From Pseudomonas sp. KUIN-1 (GTDB lineage Bacteria; Pseudomonadota; Gammaproteobacteria; Pseudomonadales; Pseudomonadaceae), in NCBI RefSeq assembly GCF_009176725.1, contig NZ_AP020337.1, positions 2,542,001 to 2,606,000 of the forward strand: a stretch of 64,000 bases of DNA. Reading direction: 5' to 3'. The notes under the pieces were generated by a model. The model saw only the letters and a program-made list of their open reading frames with translations. It did not search any database and was not told the DNA's origin. The position numbers and the translations under genes were made by a program. Shown here piece by piece: positions 19,186 through 27,659 of this stretch (its first letter is position 1; each line of letters starts with the position of its first letter).

Positions 19186-20094
19186 TCAGTTGCGCCCGTC
19201 GGGCAGGATCAGGTCGCGCAGGCCGTCACCGACCAGGTTGATGCCCAGCACCAGCACCATCAGGGCGACGCCGGGAATGGCGATGACCCAAGGGGAAAAG
19301 AACATGTACGGTTTGCCCTCGGCGATCATCAGCCCCCATGAAGGAATGGGCGGCTGCACGCCGACCCCGAGAAACGAAAGCGCCGACTCGAGGAGGATCG
19401 CGTGAGCCATTTCCAGCGTAGCGACGACGATCAGCGCACCGACCAGATTGGGCAGGATCTCGCTGGCCAGAATGCGCAGCGTCGAGCAACCCAGGGCCTG
19501 GGCCGAGGCGACGTATTCAGCGTCGCGAATCTGCTGCACGGCGGCGCGGACCACCACGGCAAAGCGGTCCCAGAGCAGGCAGCCAAGCAGCACGATCACC
19601 ACTTTCAGCGAGCCACCGATCAGCGATGCGGAGGCCAGCGCGATCATCACCACCGGCATCGCCAGGCGGGTGGTGATCAGATAGCTGATCAGCGCATCGG
19701 TCTTGCCGCCGAAGTAGCCGGCCAGCAGGCCCATGATGGTGCCGATGATTCCGGAGATCAGCGCGGCCGAGAAGCCGATGAACAGCGAGATGCGTGCGCC
19801 GTAGAGCAGGCGTGACAGGTAATCGCGGCCCAGTTTGTCGGTGCCCAGCACGTAGTCCCAGGTGCCGTTGGCCATCCACACCGGCGGTTTCATGCGCAGC
19901 ATCACGTCCTGCGCATAAGGGTCGTAGGGTGCCAGCCAGGGCGCGAACAGCGCGCCGAGCAGGATGACCAGCAGCAGTACCGCGCCGATGGCGAAGCCGC
20001 GATGCGCAAAGCTGCTGCGTAACGTGCGCCAGACGCTGCGCGCCGGAGGCTGGTAATCGTTGATCAGCAGCGGCGATGAGGTGGTTGTGCTCAT
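19186..20094 (-). CDS. Oligopeptide ABC transporter permease (DppC-like)
   Basis: A 302-residue inner-membrane permease with an N-terminal cytoplasmic segment and six predicted membrane helices. The coupling-helix region is EYVASAQALGCSTLRILASE. It lies 8 bp after the DppB-like gene and 16 bp before the ATPase gene, in the standard A-B-C-D-F order. Confidence 0.92.
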   Translation of the reverse strand: MSTTTSSPLLINDYQPPARSVWRTLRSSFAHRGFAIGAVLLLVILLGALFAPWLAPYDPYAQDVMLRMKPPVWMANGTWDYVLGTDKLGRDYLSRLLYGARISLFIGFSAALISGIIGTIMGLLAGYFGGKTDALISYLITTRLAMPVVMIALASASLIGGSLKVVIVLLGCLLWDRFAVVVRAAVQQIRDAEYVASAQALGCSTLRILASEILPNLVGALIVVATLEMAHAILLESALSFLGVGVQPPIPSWGLMIAEGKPYMFFSPWVIAIPGVALMVLVLGINLVGDGLRDLILPDGRN

Positions 20095-20102
20095 GGGGCC
20101 TC

Positions 20103-21020
20103 CTATTTCACGCGGATGCGCGGGTCGAGCAGTGCGTTGAGCACGTCGGCCAGCAGGGTGAGGACGATGTAGATCACCGCGATCAACAGCACGACCGCCT
20201 GCACCACCGGGAAGTCGTCACGGGCAATCGCGTCCCAGGCCAGCTGGCCAATGCCCTGCAGCGAGAAAACCGTCTCGATGACCACCGAACCGCCGAGCAT
20301 GAAACCGAATTCCACGGCGGCGAGGGCCACCACCGGAATCAGCGCGTTGCGCAGCGCATGCTTGAACAGCACGGTGGCAGGGCGCAGGCCCTTGGCTCGT
20401 GCGGTGCGGATGTAATCGGAGTTGAGCACGTCGAGCATGCCCGCACGGGTCAGGCGCATGATCGCCGGCGTGGCGTAATAACCGAGGGCGATGGCCGGCA
20501 TCACGAAGTGCGCCCAGGTCGAATTGCCGGATACCGGCAGCCATTTCAGGGTGACCGAAAACACCACGATCAGCATCAGTGCGAACCAGAAACTCGGCAT
20601 GGCCTGACCCAGTACTGCGATGCTCAGTGCCAGGCGATCAATCCACGTGTCACGTTTCACCGCGGCCAGCACGCCCAGCGGAATGGCGATCAGCAGCGCA
20701 ATACTCAGGGCCATCGCACCCAGCCCGAGGGTGATCGACAGCCGTGAGGCGATCAGGTTGTAGACCGACTCCTGAAAGAAGAACGAGTCGCCCAGATCAA
20801 GACGCACCACGTCGGCCAGCCATTCGAAATACTGCGTAACCAACGGCTTGTTGAGGCCGTACTGCACGCGGATCTGTTCGATCTGCTCGCTGCTGGCTTC
20901 CGGCCCGCCGATGGCAGTGGCCAGATCGCCGGACAGGTGCAGCAGGGAAAAGCTGATCACCGACACGGTAATCGCTACGCACAGGGCAATACCCAGGCGG
21001 CGCAAGAGAAATCCGAACAT
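20103..21020 (-). CDS. Oligopeptide ABC transporter permease (DppB-like)
   Basis: A 305-residue permease. The frame is open upstream to 21071, but ATG 21020 opens the typical MFGFLLRRLGIALCVAITVS first helix. The EAA-type coupling loop reads DYIRTARAKGLRPATVLFKH. It forms the import channel with the DppC-like protein. Confidence 0.92.
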   Translation of the reverse strand: MFGFLLRRLGIALCVAITVSVISFSLLHLSGDLATAIGGPEASSEQIEQIRVQYGLNKPLVTQYFEWLADVVRLDLGDSFFFQESVYNLIASRLSITLGLGAMALSIALLIAIPLGVLAAVKRDTWIDRLALSIAVLGQAMPSFWFALMLIVVFSVTLKWLPVSGNSTWAHFVMPAIALGYYATPAIMRLTRAGMLDVLNSDYIRTARAKGLRPATVLFKHALRNALIPVVALAAVEFGFMLGGSVVIETVFSLQGIGQLAWDAIARDDFPVVQAVVLLIAVIYIVLTLLADVLNALLDPRIRVK

Positions 21021-21122
21021 GGCAAGTGACCTTGTGTTCAGGGAATGACGGGGTGGCTGACCCTGCTGCAAGGCGCGGCATGCGCCTTACAGCCAGGCTG
21101 GCCGACTGGCCTGGGCAAGTGC

Positions 21123-22643
21123 TTATTTCCAGCTCGACAGTACGAAGCGCGGCAGCTCGTCCGGGTAAGGCTTGAAGTTCAGGTCCGAGACGTAGGCGTA
21201 GTTCATCGAGTAGTTGAACAGCGGCGCCCAGTAGGCCTGCTCGCTGATGCGCTGCAACGCCTTGCGGTAGTTATCCTTGCGCACCTGCGGGTCCAGCGCG
21301 TTGTCGGCGGTCTGCAGCCAGCCCTGGACTTGCGGGTCCTTGATGTTGTCGTCGGGGTTGCCCTTGAACCAGGTACCGGCCGACGCCGAGGTGTCGAGGA
21401 TCGAGAACGATCCCCACGCCTGGAACGACATCGGTACCTTGCCGCCGCGCTGCTGATCACGCAGGGCGGCGTATTTCAGGTAGCGCAGCTTGGCGTTGAT
21501 GCCCACGGCGCGCAGGTTGCCGATGATGGCTTCAACGTAGTCGCGGTCGCGGTAAGCGAAGATTTCGGTTTCAAAGCCGTTCGGGTAGCCGGCTTCGGCG
21601 AGCAGCGCCTTGGCCTTTGCCGGGTCGTAGTTGTAGACCGTGGCGGCGGTGGTGTCACAACCGAACTGGCCAGGGTAGCAGGCGACTTGCAACGGCTTGC
21701 TTTCGCCGCCGACCAGTTGCGAAGCCAGCCCGTCCCGATTGATCGCGTAGTTGATCGCCTGACGTACTTTCAGGTGCTTCATCGGCGAATCGGCGCTGGA
21801 GGTGCCGCGCGCGTCGAGAATCAGAAAGCCGATGCGCATGGTCGCACCGCTGGTGACCACCAGATTGGGCATGGCCTTGAGGTTTTCCGCCTGATCCGGC
21901 GCCACCCGCCAGGTCCAGTCGACGCCACCGGTCATCAGCTCGGCCAGACGCGTTTCGGCATCGGCGATCACCCGAAAGTTGATGTGCCCGATCTTTGGCT
22001 GACCTTGCGGGCTGTCCTTGAAGTAGTCCGGGTTCTTGTCCATTTTCACGCCTTCGCCGGTGGCGATGGCCGTCACCTTGTAAGGCCCGGTGCCGATCGG
22101 TTTACGGCTGAAGCCTGCCAGCCCGACTTCTTCGAAATATTTTTTCGGAAACATCGGTACGGCGTTGGAGAGGTATTCCAGCGCAGGCGGGAAGGGCTTT
22201 TTCAGGTGCAGACGAACACTGTAATCGCCCAGTTTTTCGGCGCTCTTGATCCAGTCGACGTTTTGGACGGTGACCACCTTGGACTCGGGAGACACCACAT
22301 AATTGAGGGTGAACACCACGTCATCTGCAGTGAACGGGTCGCCGTTGTGAAACTTCACGCCTTGGCGCAGCTGGAAATCGATGGTGGTGTCGTCGACCTG
22401 TTTCCAGCTGGTGGCGAGCATCGGTTGGTACTCGCCATTGTCCGGGTTGCGATAGACCAGGTTGTCCCAGATCAGGCGACCGAGGATCACGCCTTCGCGC
22501 AAGTCGTTGTGATAGGGGCTGATGTTTTCCGGTTCGCTGTCGGAGGCGTAGACCAGTGTGTCGTCAGCCTTGCCGGCCAGGACGGAGAAACTGCTGAACA
22601 GGCTCAATAGCGCGATGCTGCGAGCGAAACCCTTGATTCCCAT
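21123..22643 (-). CDS. Peptide ABC transporter substrate-binding protein (DppA/OppA-like)
   Basis: Periplasmic family 5 solute-binding protein, 506 residues. ATG 22643 follows TTTGGAG and opens a signal peptide (MGIKGFARSIALLSLF, likely cut after LAGKA). The family region WKQVDDTTIDFQLRQGVKFH is present. It is the first gene of a minus-strand operon with two permeases, two ATPases, two M20 peptidases and possibly the amidase. The ligand is unknown; the downstream peptidases argue for peptides or N-acyl/gamma-glutamyl compounds. Confidence 0.92.
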   Translation of the reverse strand: MGIKGFARSIALLSLFSSFSVLAGKADDTLVYASDSEPENISPYHNDLREGVILGRLIWDNLVYRNPDNGEYQPMLATSWKQVDDTTIDFQLRQGVKFHNGDPFTADDVVFTLNYVVSPESKVVTVQNVDWIKSAEKLGDYSVRLHLKKPFPPALEYLSNAVPMFPKKYFEEVGLAGFSRKPIGTGPYKVTAIATGEGVKMDKNPDYFKDSPQGQPKIGHINFRVIADAETRLAELMTGGVDWTWRVAPDQAENLKAMPNLVVTSGATMRIGFLILDARGTSSADSPMKHLKVRQAINYAINRDGLASQLVGGESKPLQVACYPGQFGCDTTAATVYNYDPAKAKALLAEAGYPNGFETEIFAYRDRDYVEAIIGNLRAVGINAKLRYLKYAALRDQQRGGKVPMSFQAWGSFSILDTSASAGTWFKGNPDDNIKDPQVQGWLQTADNALDPQVRKDNYRKALQRISEQAYWAPLFNYSMNYAYVSDLNFKPYPDELPRFVLSSWK

Positions 22644-22849
22644 GCCGTCGTCTCCAAAAGGCAAAGTGGATGTATCAAAGGGCAGTGGGTCGCAAATGCG
22701 AGAAGGAGGAAGCAACAAGGCCGCAGTGTTCTTTTGATTGGGTTGTTTTGATGAGTTGCGCCTCGACACGACTCTAGGCAAAGCGTATCAATGCCACAAG
22801 CACAATATTTCGAACCTTTCATTGCTGAAAAGGCAACGCAGGAGCATTG

Positions 22850-23758
22850 ATGCAACTCTACGGCGTACAGTCCACGGCCTTGCGCTACTTCCTCGAAGTG
22901 GCGCGGTGCGGATCGATCAGCGAAGCCTCGATCCGCCTCAATGTCGCGTCTTCGGCGGTCAGTCGACAGATCAGCAAACTGGAGCGGGAACTGGATGCGG
23001 TGCTTTTCGAGCGTCAGGCGCGCGGCATGATGCTCAGCGAGGCGGGCGTCCGCCTGGCGGCCTATGCGCGCAAATCACAGCTTGAGGCCGAGCAGGTGGT
23101 GCTGGAAATCACCGAGCTGCAAGGCCTGCAGCGTGGGCATGTGCGCATCGCCTGCTCGGAGGGCTTTGCCCTGGATTTTCTGCCGCAGTGCATTGCGCGC
23201 TTTCGGCGACAGTATCAGGGCATCCATTTCTCGATGGAGGTCTGTGCCCCGGCGCAGGCCACCGAACGGGTGCGCTCGGGTGATGCAGACCTGTGCCTGA
23301 CCTTCAGCCTGACGCCGCAGAACGAAATCAAGGTCGAGCACATCCACAGCGGCGCGATCTGCGCAGTGGTCAGTCATAACCATCCGCTGGCCGCACGCAA
23401 GGAGGTCACGCTGGCCGAATTGCAACCTTATGCCATCGCCCTGACCAATACCGACACGACCTTGCGCCAGTTGTTTGATATCTGTTGCGGTGTGCAGGGT
23501 CTGCTGTTCGATCCGGTGCTGACCAGCAATTACATCGGCGCCTTGTTGCGGTTTGTTCGGGAGGAGGGCGGAATCAGCTTGTCCAGCGAGATGACGCTGG
23601 ACAAACGCGCCCATGAAAAACAGCTCAAATCGCTGCCGATCAGTGACGATGGCATGAAGGCACGGCGTATCGAGTTGCAAAGCATGGCCGGGCGCAACCT
23701 GCCGGCGGCAGTCGCGGCCTTTCGCGATTTTCTGATCGAGGAGCTGGCAAAGACCTGA
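22850..23758 (+). CDS. LysR-family transcriptional regulator
   Basis: A 302-residue LTTR: winged HTH at residues 1-65 (SISEASIRLNVASSAVSRQI) and an effector-binding domain with a periplasmic-binding-protein fold. ATG 22850 follows CAGGAG; a TTG one codon earlier is unlikely. It diverges from the peptide transporter operon across 206 bp, the usual arrangement for an LTTR controlling its neighbour. The effector is unknown. Confidence 0.88.
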   Translation: MQLYGVQSTALRYFLEVARCGSISEASIRLNVASSAVSRQISKLERELDAVLFERQARGMMLSEAGVRLAAYARKSQLEAEQVVLEITELQGLQRGHVRIACSEGFALDFLPQCIARFRRQYQGIHFSMEVCAPAQATERVRSGDADLCLTFSLTPQNEIKVEHIHSGAICAVVSHNHPLAARKEVTLAELQPYAIALTNTDTTLRQLFDICCGVQGLLFDPVLTSNYIGALLRFVREEGGISLSSEMTLDKRAHEKQLKSLPISDDGMKARRIELQSMAGRNLPAAVAAFRDFLIEELAKT

Positions 23759-23826
23759 GCCGCTGGTGGTAGTGCGGGAGCGCTGTGTGGAGTAAGTAAC
23801 CTTTGGTTGATGAAGCTGGCGAGCTT

Positions 23827-23845
23827 AATGTTATAGTGTAACGAA
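23827..23845 (+). promoter_or_regulatory. Zur-box-like palindrome upstream of folE2
   Basis: AATGTTATAGTGTAACGAA centres on GTTATAGTGTAAC (23830-23842), a near-perfect inverted repeat resembling the gamma-proteobacterial Zur consensus (AATGTTATANTATAACATT). It lies about 90 bp before folE2. FolE2 enzymes that do not need zinc are classic Zur targets. Binding is inferred. Confidence 0.7.
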
Positions 23846-23932
23846 TTTATGGCCGTGCACTGTACGGCTGTGAACCGCCAACTTCAGGCTTCGCCCGCGT
23901 GGTGAAGTTCGCCAACGAGACGAACGACGCAC

Positions 23933-24838
23933 ATGAACAAACCTCTCCCGGATGTTGTCCTGACGGAAATTTCCCCGGCGCTGGTGTCACTCGACTGGGT
24001 CGGCATGCAAGGTGTGGAAGTGCCGATCAGACTGGCCGAAGCGAGCATTCGTCATCCTGTTCACGCGCACGTCGATCTGCAGGTCGATCTGGCCGACCCG
24101 AGCGTCAAGGGCATCCATATGTCGCGACTCTATCGGCTGCTCGACGGCTATGCCGAGCGCCAGATCGTCAGCCCCGATACGCTGGCTGCCTTGCTGGAAG
24201 CCATGGTCGAGAGTCACCTCGACTGCCACTCCAGTCACGCCCGGTTGACGCTGAGCTTCAATCTGCTGTGCCGTCGACCGGCGTTGATTACCGAAGGGCT
24301 CAGCGGCTGGAAATCCTACCCCGTGAAGCTCGATGCCACCTGGCATGCCGGTCGGCTGTGCCTCGACAGTTCGGTGGATATCACCTACTCGTCCACCTGC
24401 CCGTGCTCGGCCGCACTGTCTCGCCAATTGCTGGAAGAGGCATTTGCGGCGCGCTTCGGCAGGCAGTCGTTTGTCGATCCGATGCAGGTCGCGACCTGGC
24501 TGCGCGAGAACGCATCGTTCGCCACGCCGCACAGCCAGCGCAGCGTTGCGACGGTGCAGGTACGGGTGGCAGAGCAGGCGGCCGAACTGGGCTTGATGAC
24601 GCTGATCGACCTGGTAGAGCAGGCGCTGGGCACCCCGGTGCAAACCGCCGTCAAGCGTGCCGACGAACAGGCCTTTGCGCGGCTCAACGGCCAGAACCTG
24701 ATGTACGTCGAAGACGCCGCACGCAAGGTCCAGCAAGCACTCGAAGGCCGCTATGCAGCTTCTAGCGTCAGTGTCCGTCACTTTGAAAGCCTGCATCCGC
24801 ACGATGCAGCCGCCCAGACTTCCAACTACCTGTCCTGA
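23933..24838 (+). CDS. folE2: GTP cyclohydrolase I type IB FolE2
   Basis: Catalyses GTP to dihydroneopterin triphosphate, the first step of folate synthesis, using metals other than zinc. It has 301 residues, and the family's cysteine region TYSSTCPCSAALSRQL and a catalytic-type His (ATPHSQRS) are visible. It would replace the zinc enzyme FolE under zinc limitation, in agreement with the Zur-like box upstream. The next gene, a gamma-carbonic-anhydrase homologue, begins 11 bp later. Confidence 0.94.
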   Translation: MNKPLPDVVLTEISPALVSLDWVGMQGVEVPIRLAEASIRHPVHAHVDLQVDLADPSVKGIHMSRLYRLLDGYAERQIVSPDTLAALLEAMVESHLDCHSSHARLTLSFNLLCRRPALITEGLSGWKSYPVKLDATWHAGRLCLDSSVDITYSSTCPCSAALSRQLLEEAFAARFGRQSFVDPMQVATWLRENASFATPHSQRSVATVQVRVAEQAAELGLMTLIDLVEQALGTPVQTAVKRADEQAFARLNGQNLMYVEDAARKVQQALEGRYAASSVSVRHFESLHPHDAAAQTSNYLS

Positions 24839-24849
24839 GGTTTCATTCC

Positions 24850-25410
24850 GTGATCCGTAAAAATCCTTCCGGCCATCTGCCGGTCATTGCCGAGTCCGCC
24901 TACATCGATAAAACCGCGATCATCTGCGGCAAGGTGATCATCAAGGACAACGTGTTTGTCGGCCCCTACGCCGTGATCCGCGCCGACGAAGTCGATGCCA
25001 CCGGGGACATGGAACCGATCGTCATCGGTGCCAATTCCAACATCCAGGATGGCGTGGTGATCCATTCGAAATCAGGTGCTGCAGTCACCATCGGCGAGTT
25101 CACCTCGATTGCCCACCGCTCTATCGTGCACGGACCTTGCATAGTCGGAGATCGCGTGTTCATCGGTTTCAATAGCGTGCTGTTCAATTGCCAGGTCGGC
25201 AAGGGCAGCGTGGTCAGGCACAATTCGGTGGTCGACGGTCGCGATTTGCCGGAGCACTTCTATGTGCCGTCCACCACCCGGATCGGGTCGGGCACTGACC
25301 TTTCGCAATTTCCGCCGGTGAGCATTTCGGCTTCGGAATTTTCCGAAGATGTGGCGCGCACCAACATTGATCTGGTACGCGGCTACAAGGCGCTTCAGAA
25401 CGAGTTTTGA
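24850..25410 (+). CDS. Gamma-class carbonic anhydrase-like hexapeptide protein
   Basis: A 186-residue left-handed beta-helix protein with the three metal-ligand histidines of Cam/YrdA proteins: His72 (VIHSKSG), His89 (IAHRS) and His94 (VHGP). It starts with GTG at 24850 behind GAGG and is co-transcribed with folE2. In P. aeruginosa a similar protein sits beside folE2 in a zinc-starvation cluster, so it may be a stand-in for zinc carbonic anhydrase. Activity is not proven by the motif. Confidence 0.87.
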   Translation: MIRKNPSGHLPVIAESAYIDKTAIICGKVIIKDNVFVGPYAVIRADEVDATGDMEPIVIGANSNIQDGVVIHSKSGAAVTIGEFTSIAHRSIVHGPCIVGDRVFIGFNSVLFNCQVGKGSVVRHNSVVDGRDLPEHFYVPSTTRIGSGTDLSQFPPVSISASEFSEDVARTNIDLVRGYKALQNEF

Positions 25411-25417
25411 AGCGCTG

Positions 25418-25518
25418 CGCGCCAGCGGCAAGCGGCAAGTTATAAGCTGCAAGCTAGAGGCTAAAAGCTTGAAGCTTTCCACTTGCAGCTTGCAGCTTGC
25501 AGCTTGCAGCTACAAGCC
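25418..25518. repeat. GCAAGCT/AGCTTGC heptad repeat cluster, copy 1
   Basis: A run of the 7-base word in both orientations: GCAAGCT-like words on the left, then about four tandem AGCTTGC units (25483-25510). The cluster can fold back on itself. A second cluster made of the same words lies at 28995-29120. Confidence 0.75.
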
Positions 25519-25551
25519 ATTAGCCCCCCCATCACGGACCTTGGACTTTTC

Positions 25552-26706
25552 ATGACAACAGCTGTTCACCCCCCTCGAGCGCCGGCATCCCGGCTTCGCT
25601 CAATCGATGCTCTGCGCGGGCTGATTATTCTTTTCATGTTGCTGGACCATGTGCGGGAAACCTTCTTTCTGCACCGTCAGGTGCTGGACCCTATGGACAT
25701 CACGGCCACCGAGCCTGAGCTGTTCTTCAGCCGCACGCTGGCGCATTTGTGTGCGCCATTGTTCGTGCTGCTTACCGGGCTTTCCGCGTACCTCTACGGC
25801 GAGAAATACCAGGGCAGAAGCGACGTGTCGGCGTTCCTGCTCAAGCGCGGGCTGTTTCTGATCGCGCTGGAATTCACCTTGGTGAGCTTCGCCTGGACCT
25901 TCGAGTTCCCGCCAACCGTCATCTACCTGCAAGTGATCTGGGCCATCGGCCTGAGCATGGTGGCGCTGTCGCTAATGGTGTTCCTGCCGCGCTGGGCGCT
26001 GGTGGTCATCGGTGTGGTGATCATTGCCGGACACAACCTGCTGGACACGCTGCATTTCGGCGTCGAGTCGGCCATGCACATCCCATGGGCGATTCTGCAT
26101 GATCGCGGCTGGATCGAGGTGTCGGACAACCTGCGTTTCCGTACCTCATACCCGCTTTTGCCGTGGATCGGCATCATTGCGCTGGGCTACGCTGCCGGGC
26201 CATGGTTTGTCTCCGGTTTCGATGCCGCAACGCGTCAGGCGAAACTCTGGACCTGGGGCCTGGGTGCGCTGGCGGGTTTCGTGATTCTGCGCATGATCAA
26301 CGGCTACGGCGAAAAGCAGTGGAGTGTTGGCGAGACCGGCCTGCAAACCGTCATGAGCTTTTTCAACATCACCAAATACCCGCCATCGTTGCTGTTCATC
26401 AGCCTGACGCTGGGGATCGGCATGCTGATCCTGATCGGGTTCGAGCGCAGTCAGGAGAAAAGCTGGTTGCGGCCGTTGGTAGTACTCGGTTCAGCACCGA
26501 TGTTTTTCTACCTGCTGCACCTGTACGTGCTGAAGATTCTGTACCTGATCGCTCTGGCCATCTGGGGCGCGAATCAGGGCAAATACTTCGGCTTTGACCA
26601 CATGTGGGGCGTCTGGCTGACCTCGGTGGTACTGGCTGTTCTGCTGTTCCCGGCGGTGCGCTGGTTCGCCGCGCTCAAGGCCCGGCGTCGGATATCAGCT
26701 GGCTGA
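25552..26706 (+). CDS. DUF1624/acyltransferase-like multi-pass membrane protein
   Basis: A 384-residue protein with about ten hydrophobic helices. The N-terminal RLRSIDALRGLIILFMLLDH is typical of the heparan-alpha-glucosaminide N-acetyltransferase-like (DUF1624) and related acyltransferase families, where the Asp-His region is functional. The frame extends upstream into the heptad repeat, but ATG 25552 is the natural start. The substrate is unknown; it may modify an envelope glycan. Confidence 0.8.
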   Translation: MTTAVHPPRAPASRLRSIDALRGLIILFMLLDHVRETFFLHRQVLDPMDITATEPELFFSRTLAHLCAPLFVLLTGLSAYLYGEKYQGRSDVSAFLLKRGLFLIALEFTLVSFAWTFEFPPTVIYLQVIWAIGLSMVALSLMVFLPRWALVVIGVVIIAGHNLLDTLHFGVESAMHIPWAILHDRGWIEVSDNLRFRTSYPLLPWIGIIALGYAAGPWFVSGFDAATRQAKLWTWGLGALAGFVILRMINGYGEKQWSVGETGLQTVMSFFNITKYPPSLLFISLTLGIGMLILIGFERSQEKSWLRPLVVLGSAPMFFYLLHLYVLKILYLIALAIWGANQGKYFGFDHMWGVWLTSVVLAVLLFPAVRWFAALKARRRISAG

Positions 26707-26727
26707 AGTACTTCTAGTCCCCGCAAC

Positions 26728-26753
26728 AGCGGTGCGCCTGCTGGCGTACCGCT
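26728..26753. terminator. Stem-loop between convergent genes
   Basis: AGCGGTGCGCC and GGCGTACCGCT form an 11-bp stem (one G-U pair) with a TGCT loop between the membrane-protein gene and the convergent XRE gene. There is no T tract, so a bidirectional terminator is likely but not certain. Confidence 0.45.
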
Positions 26754-26765
26754 TCTCGCCTGGCG

Positions 26766-27371
26766 TCAGTCTCCGTGCGCCCCGTAATTCATGATCGACA
26801 GCAGTTTGATCGGCACCTGCACCAGTTGCTCGGGGCCATGGGGGATGTCGCCGTCGAAGGTCAGGCTGTCACCGGCCTGCATCGGATACAGCTGGTTGCC
26901 GTGGCGGTAGATCAGTTCGCCTTCCAGCAGGTGCAGAAACTCCGTGCCGGGGTGTGAAAAGGTCGGAAACTCTTCGCTGGCATCGTCCATCGTCACCATG
27001 TACGCCTCGAAACTCTTCTTCGGCCCACGGGTATGGTTGAGCAGGTGATAGGTGTGGCCTTTCTCGGTGCCGCGCCTCACCACTTCGAGTCCTTCATCGG
27101 CCTTGACCAGCAGGGCGCTGCTGCCTTGCTGGTCGTACTGGCTGAACAGTTTGGACATGGGCATGCCCAGCACGTCGCACAGGCGGCTGAGGTTGTCGAG
27201 GCTGGTCGAGACCTGCGCGTTCTCGATCTTGCTCAGCATGCCCTGGCTGATACCAGCGATGCGCGCCACATCGGCGAGCTTCAGTTCCTGAGCCTGGCGC
27301 TGACGCTTGATCTGAATGCCCAGGTACTGCTCGAGCTTCAATTTCGGATGAGGGTCGGTCGGCATGTTCAT
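26766..27371 (-). CDS. XRE-family regulator with cupin domain
   Basis: A 201-residue regulator: HTH_3 domain (about residues 15-70, LADVARIAGISQGMLSKIEN) followed by a small cupin domain (about 115-195, HPGTEFLHLLEGELIYRHG). Related PuuR-like proteins sense amines or amino acids through the cupin. ATG 27371 is preferred; TTG at 27395 lies too close to the GGAAAC ribosome site. It diverges from the glnT-glx operon, and the gap carries repeated GGAA/TTCC palindromes that could be its operators. Confidence 0.87.
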   Translation of the reverse strand: MNMPTDPHPKLKLEQYLGIQIKRQRQAQELKLADVARIAGISQGMLSKIENAQVSTSLDNLSRLCDVLGMPMSKLFSQYDQQGSSALLVKADEGLEVVRRGTEKGHTYHLLNHTRGPKKSFEAYMVTMDDASEEFPTFSHPGTEFLHLLEGELIYRHGNQLYPMQAGDSLTFDGDIPHGPEQLVQVPIKLLSIMNYGAHGD

Positions 27372-27414
27372 CGGCTTTGCACGGTTTCCGTTCAATAATT
27401 TTTATTTCGCACTG

Positions 27415-27601
27415 GGAATGTGCGTTCCGCCAGGCCATGGTGTGGCCGGGTTGCAGATTATTCCCACAGGGAAAACGAGTTTCCCATATAAACAGCCGAA
27501 TTACCCCTCCCGAGTCACTTCGTTTAACTGGCATACCAAACTGGCAAGCGCCTTGCATTCCTAAAGGGAAAGTAACTTTCCTGTTCGGAATATATCCCGA
27601 A
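27415..27601. promoter_or_regulatory. Cluster of GGAA/TTCC inverted repeats (putative operators)
   Basis: Several palindromes share GGAA-TTCC arms: GGAATGTGCGTTCC (27415-27428), TTCCCACAGGGAA (27461-27473), GGGAAAACGAGTTTCCC (27469-27485), GGAAAGTAACTTTCC (27567-27581) and the near-palindrome TTCGGAATATATCCCGAA (27584-27601). They fill the divergent XRE/glnT region. Binding by the adjacent XRE protein is inferred. Confidence 0.5.
27542..27557 (+). promoter_or_regulatory. Sigma-54 promoter for the glnT-glx operon
   Basis: TGGCAAGCGCCTTGCA matches the -24/-12 consensus TGGCACGNNNNTTGCW at all fixed positions but one, with GG and GC correctly spaced. The predicted start is near 27569, about 90 bp before glnT. 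One GGAA/TTCC palindrome overlaps that start. This implies nitrogen-type control by an enhancer-binding protein. Confidence 0.72.
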
Positions 27602-27659
27602 AGGCAGTGAACAGCGGCCCTTCCCTGAAACTTTTTGCTTTTGCCAGGAGACACGTCCC

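Noticed and set aside
21045..22610. Plus-strand 521-codon frame opposite the peptide-binding protein gene
   Set aside because: Shadow frame with Arg/His/Gln-rich composition; the minus-strand protein has a signal peptide and SBP family features.
25418..25518. Heptad repeats considered as a CRISPR array
   Set aside because: Unit of 7 bp without spacers, in both orientations; no cas genes nearby.
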